Of a stretch of DNA of 64,000 nt, positions 16,156-25,166 are shown in pieces (positions within the stretch are counted from its first letter, which is position 1; each line of letters begins with the position of its first letter). The stretch is taken from the NCBI GenBank assembly GCA_025354385.1, contig JANXMZ010000059.1, forward strand, positions 106,743 through 170,742. The letters are read 5' to 3'. This stretch comes from Bacteroidota bacterium. GTDB taxonomy: Bacteria; Bacteroidota; Bacteroidia; NS11-12g; UBA955. A program made the position numbers and the translations under genes. Below the pieces are notes generated by a model. The model was not told where the DNA came from. It worked only from the letters and a program-made list of their open reading frames with translations, and made no database searches.

Positions 16156-18315
16156 TTATCTCAAAAGCATTACCGTTCCCGAGGCATTGCTCTTTTTAAT
16201 ATAGCGCCCACTTGGGGTAGAATAAAACAATTTCCAAAGGTACAAATCTTGCTCGCAGTCCTTGCCTTTGTATTGACCATTCCATCCAACATTATCCTTA
16301 TCCGTCTCAAAAACTAACTCTCCCCAACGATTGTAGATTTGAAATAATTTAACTGAGATATTTTTCCCTACAGGCTTAAACTCTGCATTTAAAAGGTCAT
16401 TATCTGGCGAAAAAGCATTGGCCATAAACAAATCACAATAGTCATTTTGAAAAAAGATGAATACCGAATCCACTACAACGCCACAAGGATTGCTAACTTG
16501 TACCCAATATTTTCCAGGCGCGTATACAAAATATAAGCTATCTGTGGTTCCATCTTGCCACAAATAAGTAGAGCCGGGACTTGTAGCCCTCAGAACAATG
16601 CTATTGCCCTTGCATACGGAAGTATCTTTACCTAGTTCCACTTGAGGAACAGTTGCGAATACAACTTTGGCAGTGTCAGAAGCATCACATCTTCCTTCTG
16701 TAATTTTTACCCAATAAGTACCCGAGGCATTCACCTGAATACTTGAACTACTTGCTCCTGTGTTCCACAAATAGGTACCCGAACCGTAATTTGCATTTAG
16801 AACAACCGCAGCAGATGAGCAACTTATCACATCATTGCCCAAGGCAGGTTGCGGTGTTTTATAAATATTGAAATTCTTTGTAATAGAATCGCTGCAATAC
16901 TTAGTATTTAAAGTATACTTCAATTTATACGAACCAACAACATTGGGCTTAAAAGTAAAGCCGGGAATTGTTATTGGGAGACCTCCGCTAAATACTCCAC
17001 CAATTGTAGAATCAGGCACTAAAGTAACTAAATTATTTGAAGTACAATAGGCAGTATCCAAGCCCGTAAAATTAGCACTTAAGTTTGGAAGTACTTTAAC
17101 AAAACCTGTATCTCTACCCTTGCATCCATTAGCAGCATAAGCCACATGAATAACTCTGTATGTGCCTGTATCCTGATAGGTATGTGACACTTTTTTTACA
17201 TCGCTTGAATCTTTATCGCCAAAGTACCATTTAAAATAGGTTAATGTATTATCAGAATTATCAAAATCAAATTGATTGTTTTTAATACACTGAACTAAAC
17301 TTGGCCCAATGGTCTTGCTGCCAACCGGATTTGGCAATACCTGTACATTGAAAGTCAAAGTGTCTTTGCAATTGGTAGGCTTTAAATTAACATTGATTAA
17401 CAGTTCCAAAGAAACCTTAAATATTCCACTCTTTTTGTAGGAATGCTTCATCTTTTGAAAGATTTCCGTTCCAGAACTATCTCCATAATCCCACACATAA
17501 GTATAGGATTTAGGCAAAGGTGAAGGAACTGGTTGGGGATTAACAGTGAAAAAATTACCTTCAAAACATTGAATACTATCCTTAAACTTAGTTCTATCTA
17601 TGAAAGCAACCTTTCTAGGATAAATTCTTACTTTGTCGTAATAATCTGCCAGACAGCCCATGGAAGGAGATGCACTTAATTTTACAAGCACAACCCCCGA
17701 TTTATTCTTATAACTATGCGAAACCGCTGTATTAAATGGCGCATTGGCCGTTGGGCTGGCATCTCCAAAATCATATGTGTAAGTTACTCCAGGAATTGTT
17801 GATGTCGAAGAACTTGTAAACTCGTAAAGATTTTTCCGTTCGCAACTGTCCCTAAAGATGGTGGTAAAGCCTAAATTTAGGCAATAAGTTGTAACCGTAA
17901 TGGAAGGTGGTGAAGTAAAATTGTAAAGCGTTTGATTGCCATTATTATCATGCTCGTAAATTGTAAAAGTATAATCTGTACAGGGTTTAAGACTATCAAT
18001 TCTAACATAATTGGTGCCATTGGCGTTGTATACGATGAAACAATTAGGAGTATAAACTGTGGCAGTATTTCCTTTTAGATTAAAATAGGGGGAAGCATTG
18101 TAGGAATTATCATCCGATGGTGTAAAACTTGGCACAAGGGTACCCTCGGTTCCCACGATTATTCTTGCGTTGCCATCTCCATAAGCAAAGTTTAATTGAA
18201 TGGAATTACAAGTTATTTGAGAAACTGTAAAATTAGATGCTTGCACATTTGGTCTGGCAGCCGACAAAGACTGACAGAATAACAAAACAAACCCTATGGC
18301 GCATAACTTTTTCAA
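16156..18315 (-). CDS. PKD-domain secreted protein with T9SS type B C-terminal domain
   Basis: A 719-residue exported protein. The TTG start at 18315 gives a classic signal peptide (KKLCAIGFVLLFCQSLSA). After a fibronectin-III-like N-terminal region (to about 145), three PKD domains follow, marked by YTYDFGDASP, YVWDYGDSSG and FKWYFGDKDS. Two Ig-like repeats come next, each with a (L/T)YLW(N/Q)(T/D)G motif and a (T/K)YWV(K/Q)(I/V) motif (about 490-620). The last 90 residues are the gliding-associated C-terminal domain (ANAFSPDND, IYNRWGELVFET, GWNGQYKGK, final VMLLR), here with canonical RWG and WNG. Likely a surface adhesin or matrix component exported by T9SS. It is monocistronic with a good promoter. 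Confidence 0.85.
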   Translation of the reverse strand: MKKLCAIGFVLLFCQSLSAARPNVQASNFTVSQITCNSIQLNFAYGDGNARIIVGTEGTLVPSFTPSDDNSYNASPYFNLKGNTATVYTPNCFIVYNANGTNYVRIDSLKPCTDYTFTIYEHDNNGNQTLYNFTSPPSITVTTYCLNLGFTTIFRDSCERKNLYEFTSSSTSTIPGVTYTYDFGDASPTANAPFNTAVSHSYKNKSGVVLVKLSASPSMGCLADYYDKVRIYPRKVAFIDRTKFKDSIQCFEGNFFTVNPQPVPSPLPKSYTYVWDYGDSSGTEIFQKMKHSYKKSGIFKVSLELLINVNLKPTNCKDTLTFNVQVLPNPVGSKTIGPSLVQCIKNNQFDFDNSDNTLTYFKWYFGDKDSSDVKKVSHTYQDTGTYRVIHVAYAANGCKGRDTGFVKVLPNLSANFTGLDTAYCTSNNLVTLVPDSTIGGVFSGGLPITIPGFTFKPNVVGSYKLKYTLNTKYCSDSITKNFNIYKTPQPALGNDVISCSSAAVVLNANYGSGTYLWNTGASSSSIQVNASGTYWVKITEGRCDASDTAKVVFATVPQVELGKDTSVCKGNSIVLRATSPGSTYLWQDGTTDSLYFVYAPGKYWVQVSNPCGVVVDSVFIFFQNDYCDLFMANAFSPDNDLLNAEFKPVGKNISVKLFQIYNRWGELVFETDKDNVGWNGQYKGKDCEQDLYLWKLFYSTPSGRYIKKSNASGTVMLLR

Positions 18316-18321
18316 TTAACG

Positions 18322-18352
18322 CAAATATAGCAACTACATTCGGAAAAATCAA
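18322..18352 (-). promoter_or_regulatory. Promoter of the 719-residue T9SS cargo gene (TTG-20-TATATTTG)
   Basis: On the minus strand TTG (18352-18350) is followed after 20 bp by TATATTTG (18329-18322), both consensus. The TTG start codon at 18315 follows 6 nt after the -7 box, which supports this unusual start and suggests a leaderless message. Confidence 0.55.
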
Positions 18353-18369
18353 CTTTTAAATGTGAAATT

Positions 18370-19086
18370 TTATTGTACGAGGATATGGTCATTGCCAATC
18401 AAAGATTCATTGCGATATTTCATTAGCAATTGAGCTGTCGTTACAATGTCTTTCTTGCAATAAACTGCAATGCGTTCCAAATCATTTTGCTGCCAATAGG
18501 TATGACCTACCATGCTGCCATCGATATCATCCTTTGGCGAAGGAATACCAAAGCACTTGGCTAAAACATTTAAGGATGTGTAATTTTTATAATCTCCAAA
18601 TTTCCACATCTCCATAGTATCAATAAAACTGGTTTCCCATGGCTTTTTACCCGAAGTGTCTAAAATGGAAGGTATTTGGATACCATTGATGAGCATTCTT
18701 CTGCACAAGTATGGAAAGTCGAATTCCTTTCCGTTATGCGCCACCAACTGATGTTTTGGTCCATTGAATTTAGAATCGAGTAAGTTGGCAAATTCCTGCA
18801 ACAGCGAATGTTCATCATCTCCGTGAATGGATTTCACTTTCAAATGGAGTTCTCCATCGATGGCGTGAAAGATGCCTAAACCGATACAAACTATCTTGCC
18901 AAATTCTGCATAGATAGCCGCCCTGTCGTATATTTTTGAGGGAACTATTTCCGGATTATTAAGAGCGCCTGCCTTGCGGGCCCATAGTTCTTGCCATTCT
19001 TCGTCTAATTCATCAAATGTTTTTTTTTGAGATACTGTTTCTATGTCTAGAACCAATAAATCTTGAAGTTGTATATTGTTTAGCAT
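18370..19086 (-). CDS. Predicted 3'-5' exonuclease, PolB-like (DnaQ/RNase H fold)
   Basis: A 238-residue member of the family of stand-alone exonucleases related to the proofreading domain of family B polymerases (DNA_pol_B_exo2 type). Exo I is LLVLDIETV (residues about 10-18, catalytic Asp and Glu). Exo II corresponds to LVAHNGKEFDFPYLCRRM with its Asp, and exo III to YCKKDIVTTAQLLMKY with the last catalytic Asp. It probably removes nucleotides from DNA 3' ends; the physiological substrate is unknown. It is the last gene of a minus-strand run lipB-lemA-TPM-TPM-exonuclease, 19 bp after the preceding stop. Confidence 0.85.
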   Translation of the reverse strand: MLNNIQLQDLLVLDIETVSQKKTFDELDEEWQELWARKAGALNNPEIVPSKIYDRAAIYAEFGKIVCIGLGIFHAIDGELHLKVKSIHGDDEHSLLQEFANLLDSKFNGPKHQLVAHNGKEFDFPYLCRRMLINGIQIPSILDTSGKKPWETSFIDTMEMWKFGDYKNYTSLNVLAKCFGIPSPKDDIDGSMVGHTYWQQNDLERIAVYCKKDIVTTAQLLMKYRNESLIGNDHILVQ

Positions 19087-19105
19087 AATTAGTTTTCATA
19101 CCTGT

Positions 19106-19858
19106 TTACCAGCCGCCACCAGCCCCTCCACCATTGAAACCACCTCCGCCTCCAAATCCGCCAAATCCACCTCCACCGCTGCTGCCACCACCACCGCCAA
19201 ATCCACCACCAAGGAACATCCCTGGCAAGAAATAACCTCCCCCTCTATTAATACCGCCATTTTTTCCTCCTCCAAATTTAGAAAGAATGAAGAAAATAAC
19301 AACAATGGCTATTAAAACAAAAAGTGGATTGCTTGAACGCGATCTTTTCTTTATGACTTTATCGGGATTGAATTCGCCTCTAAGCACCTCTCCAATAGAT
19401 GAAACTCCATTGGATAACCCTTGATAATAATTACCTGCTTTGAACTCTGGCGTAATGGAATTATCGATGATCATTTTGGCAATCAAATCCGTTAAAGCAC
19501 CTTGTGTTTTATCGGCAGTTTGTATAAATATTTTATGGTCTTGAATGGCTACATATATTAGCACGCCACTATTTACACCTTCGCCACCAACCTTGTAGGC
19601 ACGGGCAAATGCAAGACTTCTATCAAAAACATCCGCACCATTCAAACTGGATTCTATGACTACTGCAATTTCTGTTAGAGAGCTGTCCTTAATTTGCTTA
19701 ATTTGAGCATTCAACATTTGCTCTTCTTGGTCAGAGAGCGCATTGCCAAAATCGCTTACATAATTGATGTATGCCGGAATTTCCGATGAACTTTGGGCAA
19801 GGCCATTTGATAAAAACAAGAAGCTGAATAAGGCAATTAACAATGTTCTATTCCCCAT
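19106..19858 (-). CDS. TPM-domain protein with Gly-rich tail (YgcG family)
   Basis: A 250-residue exported protein. I start at MGNRTLLIALFSFLFLSNGLAQ, a signal peptide, rather than at 19891. The TPM domain (about 30-150) contains YVSDFGNALSDQEEQMLN, TEIAVVIESSLNG, and GVLIYVAIQDHKIFIQT. A membrane helix (FVLIAIVVIFFILSKFG) follows, then a tail made almost only of Gly with Phe and Ser, ending in GAGGGW. That tail, after a single helix, is typical of the YgcG/TPM family, found in photosystem II assembly or envelope contexts; the function in Bacteroidota is unknown. The start overlaps the end of the preceding TPM gene by 11 bp. Confidence 0.85.
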   Translation of the reverse strand: MGNRTLLIALFSFLFLSNGLAQSSSEIPAYINYVSDFGNALSDQEEQMLNAQIKQIKDSSLTEIAVVIESSLNGADVFDRSLAFARAYKVGGEGVNSGVLIYVAIQDHKIFIQTADKTQGALTDLIAKMIIDNSITPEFKAGNYYQGLSNGVSSIGEVLRGEFNPDKVIKKRSRSSNPLFVLIAIVVIFFILSKFGGGKNGGINRGGGYFLPGMFLGGGFGGGGGSSGGGGFGGFGGGGGFNGGGAGGGW

Positions 19859-20318
19859 AAGATATTTCATCATTAAGTTCGTTGATATCATTGTTTTCTC
19901 TTGGGTAATGTTTTTTCAAAATAACACCCACCTCTTCTATGCCTTTGGTAATACCCTCCACAAAACGACCATCCTTAAAATAGGATAGCATTTTTTCTTT
20001 TACAGATTGCCAAAAATCATCACCCGCTATTTGATGAAAGCCCTCATCGCCAATAATGGCGAATTGTTTGCTTGATGGCACAATATAAATTAAAACACCA
20101 TTGCGTCTTTCTGTTTCTTGCATTTTGAGTTTGGTAAAAGTTAAATGTGCATCTTCCATCACATTATTCACCAATACTTTTGAAAAATGCACACGAATTT
20201 CTCCAGAGGTTCCTAATTCGGCAGAGCGAATGGCACCAACAATTAGTTTTTCCTCTTCCTTGGAAAAAAAGCGTCTTCTAAATATTGAAAAGAAAGACAC
20301 TCTTATACTATTTATCAA
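19848..20318 (-). CDS. Second TPM-domain protein
   Basis: A 156-residue TPM-domain protein without a signal peptide and without the Gly-rich tail. Conserved blocks are FFSKEEEKLIVGAIRSAE, TSGEIRVHFSK, RRNGVLIYIVPSSKQFAIIGD and the C-terminal helix GRFVEGITKGIEEVG. It is probably a cytoplasmic or peripheral partner of the following TPM protein. LemA plus two TPM proteins is a recurrent trio in Bacteroidota. It overlaps lemA by 11 bp at its start and the next gene by 11 bp at its end, indicating coupled translation. Confidence 0.85.
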   Translation of the reverse strand: MINSIRVSFFSIFRRRFFSKEEEKLIVGAIRSAELGTSGEIRVHFSKVLVNNVMEDAHLTFTKLKMQETERRNGVLIYIVPSSKQFAIIGDEGFHQIAGDDFWQSVKEKMLSYFKDGRFVEGITKGIEEVGVILKKHYPRENNDINELNDEISYGE

Positions 20319-20907
20319 ATAATTTATCTACTTCTGGGGCCTTATCACTTCCCTCTGCTGCTTTAAATTCCTCTTTAGATTTGAATCCAAACATACCAGC
20401 AAAAATATTACCTGGAAAGGTTCTGGCACTTACATTGAAATTTTTAACAGCGGTATTGTAATCGCTTCTTGAAGTTTGAATTCTATTTTCTGTACCTTCC
20501 AACTGACTTTGCAAACCAAGAAAGGCTTGAGTGCTCATGATGGTTGGATAAGCCTCCATTGTTATTTTAATAGCCGTATTAATTCTTGCTCCAACAGCAT
20601 CTAAATCCGCAGGGGTTTTAGCATTGGTAGCTGCTGTTTTAATATCTGATGCTTCTTTCTCTAAATTAGGAATACCTGCACGTGCATTGGTAACATTGGT
20701 AAGAATGTCCTTTTCATTTTCTGCTGCTTTTTTTACAGTAGCAATTAAAGATGGAATCAAATCCGCTCTTCTTTGATACTGGGTTTGAACATCGCCCCAA
20801 GCTCTATTTACTTCCTCATCACCTTTTACCAAACCATTGTATTTACCGCAACTAAAAAAGCCCAATAACACAATAACTCCTAAAACGATTAATAATCCCT
20901 TTTTCAT
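20308..20907 (-). CDS. lemA: LemA family lipoprotein
   Basis: A 199-residue LemA protein. The N-terminus is a lipoprotein signal (KKGLLIVLGVIVLLGFFSC, lipobox Cys at residue 20). The mature part is a long antiparallel helical bundle with the family signature VNRAWGDVQTQYQRRADLIP near residue 35 and LEGTENRIQTSRSDYN near 140. Members anchor in the inner or outer membrane facing the periplasm; the biochemical role is unknown. It starts 2 bp after lipB and overlaps the TPM gene, so the cluster is one operon. Confidence 0.9.
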   Translation of the reverse strand: MKKGLLIVLGVIVLLGFFSCGKYNGLVKGDEEVNRAWGDVQTQYQRRADLIPSLIATVKKAAENEKDILTNVTNARAGIPNLEKEASDIKTAATNAKTPADLDAVGARINTAIKITMEAYPTIMSTQAFLGLQSQLEGTENRIQTSRSDYNTAVKNFNVSARTFPGNIFAGMFGFKSKEEFKAAEGSDKAPEVDKLFDK

Positions 20908-20909
20908 TT

Positions 20910-21593
20910 TTATATAAATTTTAGTTCAAATGTAGTAGAAAATTCATTAATCAACTTATTTTTTACATCAATAATATTAATTGAACGACCAATTTCTTTT
21001 TCAATCGAAGTAACAGCCTTATCCACTATACCACAAGGAATGATATTATTGAATAGGTTTAAATCGGTATTAACATTTAAGGCTAAACCATGCATGGTTA
21101 TAAAGCGACTGCATTTAATCCCTATGGCGGCAATCTTGCGTTCGTTGATTGTATCCTTGCCAATCCAAATACCAATTCTTCCATCAATTCTCTCACTCTC
21201 AATATCATAATGTTTCAAGGTCTTAATAATGCAAGCTTCAACTCGGCAAACAAATTCTTTGACCCCAATTTTTAAAGCTTCTAAATCAAAAATTGGGTAA
21301 ACAACCAATTGACCTGGCCCATGATAGGTAATATCCCCACCCCTTTCGATATGATAGGTCGAAATATTCCGCTCGTTTAATTCGGTTTCGTTCAACAATA
21401 AATTTTTCTGCTCGGCACTCTTGCCTAAAGTATACACATGTGGATGCTCGCACACCAATAACGTATGATTGGCTTCGGGCATATGCAATTGTGCTAATTT
21501 ATGCTCAATGGCAGTATTAAAAAGCTCCTTTTGCAATTGCCAAGCCGCATTGTAATCGATTAAACCCAGGTCGCGTAGACGGCTATTTTGCAT
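20910..21593 (-). CDS. lipB: Octanoyl-[ACP]:protein N-octanoyltransferase LipB
   Basis: LipB moves the octanoyl chain from acyl carrier protein to the lipoyl domains of 2-oxoacid dehydrogenases and the glycine cleavage H protein, before LipA adds sulfur. The 227-residue protein has the substrate-binding RGGDITYHGPGQ motif, the catalytic Lys in AAIGIKCSRF and the acyl-accepting Cys in IIPCGI. I start at MQNSRLRDLGL instead of 21650, because the shorter form matches the family and a TATCTTTG box sits 4 nt before this ATG. It is the first gene of the lipB-lemA-TPM operon; no functional link to those neighbours is evident. lipA is not in the window. Confidence 0.95.
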   Translation of the reverse strand: MQNSRLRDLGLIDYNAAWQLQKELFNTAIEHKLAQLHMPEANHTLLVCEHPHVYTLGKSAEQKNLLLNETELNERNISTYHIERGGDITYHGPGQLVVYPIFDLEALKIGVKEFVCRVEACIIKTLKHYDIESERIDGRIGIWIGKDTINERKIAAIGIKCSRFITMHGLALNVNTDLNLFNNIIPCGIVDKAVTSIEKEIGRSINIIDVKNKLINEFSTTFELKFI

Positions 21594-21597
21594 GGTG

Positions 21598-21605
21598 CAA
21601 AGATA
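21598..21605 (-). promoter_or_regulatory. Promoter -7 box of lipB (TATCTTTG)
   Basis: On the minus strand TATCTTTGCACC runs directly into the ATG, leaving 4 nt between box and start codon. The same 12-mer occurs before rocD. No -33 TTG is seen at standard spacing. A transcript from here would be leaderless. Confidence 0.5.
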
Positions 21606-21714
21606 CTTGATAATTATTATTTGGATGATTAATTCTATCGATGGAACCAATCAAATTTCGAAACGACTTTATTACAATTTCAAATATTAGTCTTACTTTT
21701 ATGGCACTAAAACG

Positions 21715-22098
21715 ATGTCGGAACACAACGAACTAGGCAAAAAAGGTGAACAATTGGCCAAAGAACATTTAATGGCCAAAGGCTACAGTATTATAGCGCT
21801 TAATTATAGGGCAGGTAAGGCCGAGGTAGATATCATTGCCAAGTTAGGCGACACTTATGTTTTTGCCGAGGTAAAAACCCGCACATCAGAATTTTTCGGA
21901 CTACCCGAAAGTTTTGTAAGCAAGGCCAAACAGAATGCATTTGCTAAGGCTGCAGAGGCTTTTTGCGAGATGAATCAATTTACCAATATTGAAATTCGCT
22001 ATGATATTATCTCTGTCATTATTAATCAATATCTGCAGACTGTTCAACATTTTGAGGATGCTTTTTTTCCGGATAATTTGGGGTTAAAGCAGTATTAG
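21715..22098 (+). CDS. YraN family (UPF0102) endonuclease-fold protein
   Basis: A 127-residue YraN protein, a predicted Holliday-junction-resolvase-like nuclease fold of unproven activity. Seen: LGKKGEQLAKEHLMAKGY, ILALNYRAGKAEVDIIAK-like core (YRAGKAEVDIIAK, with the PD-(D/E)XK Asp) and FAEVKTRTS (catalytic Glu and Lys). It stands alone and converges on the mannosidase gene; the 115-bp spacer between them shows no clear terminator. Confidence 0.9.
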   Translation: MSEHNELGKKGEQLAKEHLMAKGYSIIALNYRAGKAEVDIIAKLGDTYVFAEVKTRTSEFFGLPESFVSKAKQNAFAKAAEAFCEMNQFTNIEIRYDIISVIINQYLQTVQHFEDAFFPDNLGLKQY

Positions 22099-22213
22099 GA
22101 AGCCACTGATTCACAGTTTAAAAATAACCTTAAATTGAGTCAATAAAGAAGCACTAGAAATCACAATTCACAGCAAACAATTAAGATTGATTTTAAAGTA
22201 TTCAAATTAGCTT

Positions 22214-25063
22214 TTATTCAATACTTATCTCATCCACAAAAATAAAGGCATCGCCACCAGCGCCTTGGTGCCAAGCGGGTAGTTGACCGAAATTCAAGGC
22301 TTGCACTTTGATGTATCGGTATTGTTTGCCATTGCCTTTTACACTTAATTCGGTGCGCTGAACATTCATATCACTAGCGGGCACAGTTGATGAAACAGAA
22401 TCGATTTCTTCATAAGTGATGCCATCTACAGAACCATAATAAGCCACTTGTTTGGGGAATAATATCCAAGACCTTGAATCTTGTAAAAAACCAGCACTTA
22501 TTATATTCACTGTTTTGGTGGTTTGCAAATCGATAATGGCTTCGAAATCCTGACCTTGATAACCTTGCCAACGGCCTTTTCGCCAATCGGTATCGCCCAA
22601 CAAACCATCGATCAAGCCTTCATCGCCATCGGCTGTGTATTGCTTGTTGTAGGTGGAAATAATTTTGATTGTGTAGTTGTTTGGACGCTTGTAGAAATGG
22701 GCAATACTCATAGCGCTATAATTCTTACCGCCATCAACAATATTGACTGCTTTTATTGTTGTATTTTTATCAACCATTATACTAGAATCTCTTCCAAATT
22801 TCTTGGAATTTAAGGTCGGCTCCTGCCCATCCAATGTGAAGTAAATGCCATCAATTGGGCTTTTAAAATATCTATTATAATTTATTGAATCAAAGTTTGA
22901 TGTTATCTTTAATTTTAAAGTTGTATTGATCACATCCTTCCCATTCGATTCAATTATTGGTGCAGAAAGATATTGTATTAACAACCTATCTCTTAAATCC
23001 TCTTGATTACAATAGCCATAATAATATAGTTTACTTTTATTGCTTAGATAAAACCTATTTGACTGAGAATAATTTTGAGACTTAGGTGTTTTATTATTAT
23101 AAATCATGATGTAATAATCGCCATTCTCCATACTAATACTATCAAACATCATAGATCCAAATTCAAAATCTTTTGATGAGGGATTCACAGGATAAAAACC
23201 CATGGCACTAAAAACATACCAAGCACTCATTTGCCCACAGTCCTCATTACCACACAAGCCATCAACTGTTGGTTTGTACAATTCATTGCAGATTTTCTTG
23301 GTATACTTTGCCGTAGAATCTATGCTGGTAAAGAGATATGGAATATGGTGACTTGGTTCATTGCCTTGCGCATACTGACCAACTAGTCCAGTGATATCAG
23401 ATTGTTCTCTGCCAGTGGTTTTAGCATCGGCATTAAACAATTGAGATATTCTTAGATCATTTCTTCCGACTTCATAATCTTGCGGAAATGCAAAAGAATA
23501 TTGCCATGCATTGGCTTCTGTGAAATGGTTATTAACTTGCTTAGGATCGAAGGGTTCGAGCCATCCGCCATTCTTTCGGGGGCGAACAAAGCCTGTTTCA
23601 AAATCGTATACATTTTGCCAACCTTGACTTAACCGGTTGAAATATTGCTCATCCTCGGCATTTGACAAAGCCTTGGCAATTTCTGAAACACAATACATGT
23701 CATAGCTGTATTCCAAAGTCTTGCTCACACTTTCGCTTTCATCTTCAATACTCAAATATCCTTTCTCCCTGAACTTGTCCAGGCCGAAACGGTCGCTCAT
23801 CGCCTCGGCTTTTACAGCTGGGTAAATATCTTTTAACTCTTTTAGAGAAATAACCTCTTTGTTATACGCATCCAAGATCACACTCACGCTATGAAATCCT
23901 ATCATGCAATTGGTTTCGTTGCCCCACAACTCCCACATGGGGAGGCGCCCGCTCTGATCGAACTGGGCTTTGAAAGTCATGATGAAATCGTGAGAGCGTT
24001 TTTTATCAATGATATTGAGCAAGGGATGCAAGGCACGGTGGGTATCCCATAACGAAAAAACAGTATAATAATTGAACCCTTCTGCTTTATGAATTTGCTT
24101 GTCGCGGCCTCTGTAGCGACCATCCACATCGTTCATAATGTTGGGATGTATCATGCAATGATAAAGGGCAGTGTAGAAATTTATCTTTTCGTCTTTGGTG
24201 CCACCATAAGCTTTGATGCGGTTCAATTCGGAGTTCCATGCGGCATTGGCTTCCTTCTTTACTTGCTCAAAATTCCAATGTGGTAATTCCATTTGCAAAT
24301 TGGCTTTAGCCCCTTCGGCATCGACACTAGAGAGCGCTGTTTTTACTAGTATCTTGTCTCCTGCTTTTACTTTAAAACCCAAATTAACTTTGGTTTCGCC
24401 CTTCTCATTTTTACTAATAATAATTTGTTCGGCATCACGACTAACTTCAAAATAATAAAAGAGCAATTGGTCTTCGGCCCAAGCTTTAGAGCGTCTTAAA
24501 CCTGAAAACGAGTGTTTATTGATTTGGGCAATCTTACCTTCCAACAATTCATCGCGGTGCTTTAAATTCAAAGTAATCCATGTATAACCATTACTTGCAT
24601 AAGTGTATTGCTGCAAACCTACTCGAGTGGTTGAAGTTAATTCTACTTTTATATTCTGATCCAATTGAACCGAATAATAACCAACTTTGGCAATTTCATT
24701 TTTGTGCGAAAAATGGTATTTGATGGTATCTATTTTTGCAATATCGACATACATTAATGCCGATGAGAAACGTGGCATAAAGGCAATATCGCCATAATCG
24801 CTGCAACCAGTGCCACTCAAATGCGTATGAGAAAACCCATAAATAAAACTATCGCTGTAGTGGTAACCGCTGCAGCCATCCCAACTGCCATCAATGCGGG
24901 TATCGGGACTCAATTGCACCATAGCAAAAGGGCGAGTAGCACCAGGAAAAGTGTGCCCATGCCCACCAGTGCCAATCATAGGATTAACGAATTGGGTATA
25001 GTTGTTTTGGGCGTTGAGGCTTATAGATAACCCGATTATTAAATAGCTAATTAATACTCTCAT
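22214..25063 (-). CDS. GH92 family alpha-1,2-mannosidase with chitobiase-like and F5/8-type C-terminal domains
   Basis: A 949-residue exported glycoside hydrolase. A signal peptide (to about residue 18) is followed by the GH92 beta-sandwich and (alpha/alpha)6 catalytic domains, recognisable from MIGTGGHGHTFPGATRPF, SHTHLSGTGCSDYGD, TVFSLWDTHRALHPLL and GNEDCGQMSAWYVFSAMGFY. GH92 enzymes are calcium-dependent exo-mannosidases acting on N-glycan or fungal mannan. After about residue 730 comes a strand-rich domain like the chitobiase C-terminal domain (GIYFTLDGQEPTLNS), then a discoidin/F5-8 type C carbohydrate-binding module at about 805-949. There are no SusC/SusD genes beside it, so it is not part of a visible polysaccharide-utilisation locus. 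Substrate specificity within GH92 cannot be read from sequence alone. Confidence 0.92.
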   Translation of the reverse strand: MRVLISYLIIGLSISLNAQNNYTQFVNPMIGTGGHGHTFPGATRPFAMVQLSPDTRIDGSWDGCSGYHYSDSFIYGFSHTHLSGTGCSDYGDIAFMPRFSSALMYVDIAKIDTIKYHFSHKNEIAKVGYYSVQLDQNIKVELTSTTRVGLQQYTYASNGYTWITLNLKHRDELLEGKIAQINKHSFSGLRRSKAWAEDQLLFYYFEVSRDAEQIIISKNEKGETKVNLGFKVKAGDKILVKTALSSVDAEGAKANLQMELPHWNFEQVKKEANAAWNSELNRIKAYGGTKDEKINFYTALYHCMIHPNIMNDVDGRYRGRDKQIHKAEGFNYYTVFSLWDTHRALHPLLNIIDKKRSHDFIMTFKAQFDQSGRLPMWELWGNETNCMIGFHSVSVILDAYNKEVISLKELKDIYPAVKAEAMSDRFGLDKFREKGYLSIEDESESVSKTLEYSYDMYCVSEIAKALSNAEDEQYFNRLSQGWQNVYDFETGFVRPRKNGGWLEPFDPKQVNNHFTEANAWQYSFAFPQDYEVGRNDLRISQLFNADAKTTGREQSDITGLVGQYAQGNEPSHHIPYLFTSIDSTAKYTKKICNELYKPTVDGLCGNEDCGQMSAWYVFSAMGFYPVNPSSKDFEFGSMMFDSISMENGDYYIMIYNNKTPKSQNYSQSNRFYLSNKSKLYYYGYCNQEDLRDRLLIQYLSAPIIESNGKDVINTTLKLKITSNFDSINYNRYFKSPIDGIYFTLDGQEPTLNSKKFGRDSSIMVDKNTTIKAVNIVDGGKNYSAMSIAHFYKRPNNYTIKIISTYNKQYTADGDEGLIDGLLGDTDWRKGRWQGYQGQDFEAIIDLQTTKTVNIISAGFLQDSRSWILFPKQVAYYGSVDGITYEEIDSVSSTVPASDMNVQRTELSVKGNGKQYRYIKVQALNFGQLPAWHQGAGGDAFIFVDEISIE

Positions 25064-25166
25064 TGGATGTGGTGAAATTAAAAAAATATTCTGATTATTC
25101 TATAATTGCGTTTGTCACCTTATTTGCCAGATGCGCAAATAAGTCGCCAAACAACTATGCGTTTTA

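Noticed and set aside
22099..22213. Direct repeat ATTCACAG in the yraN-GH92 spacer
   Set aside because: Only two copies of about 8 bp in AT-rich DNA; expected by chance and not linked to any structure.
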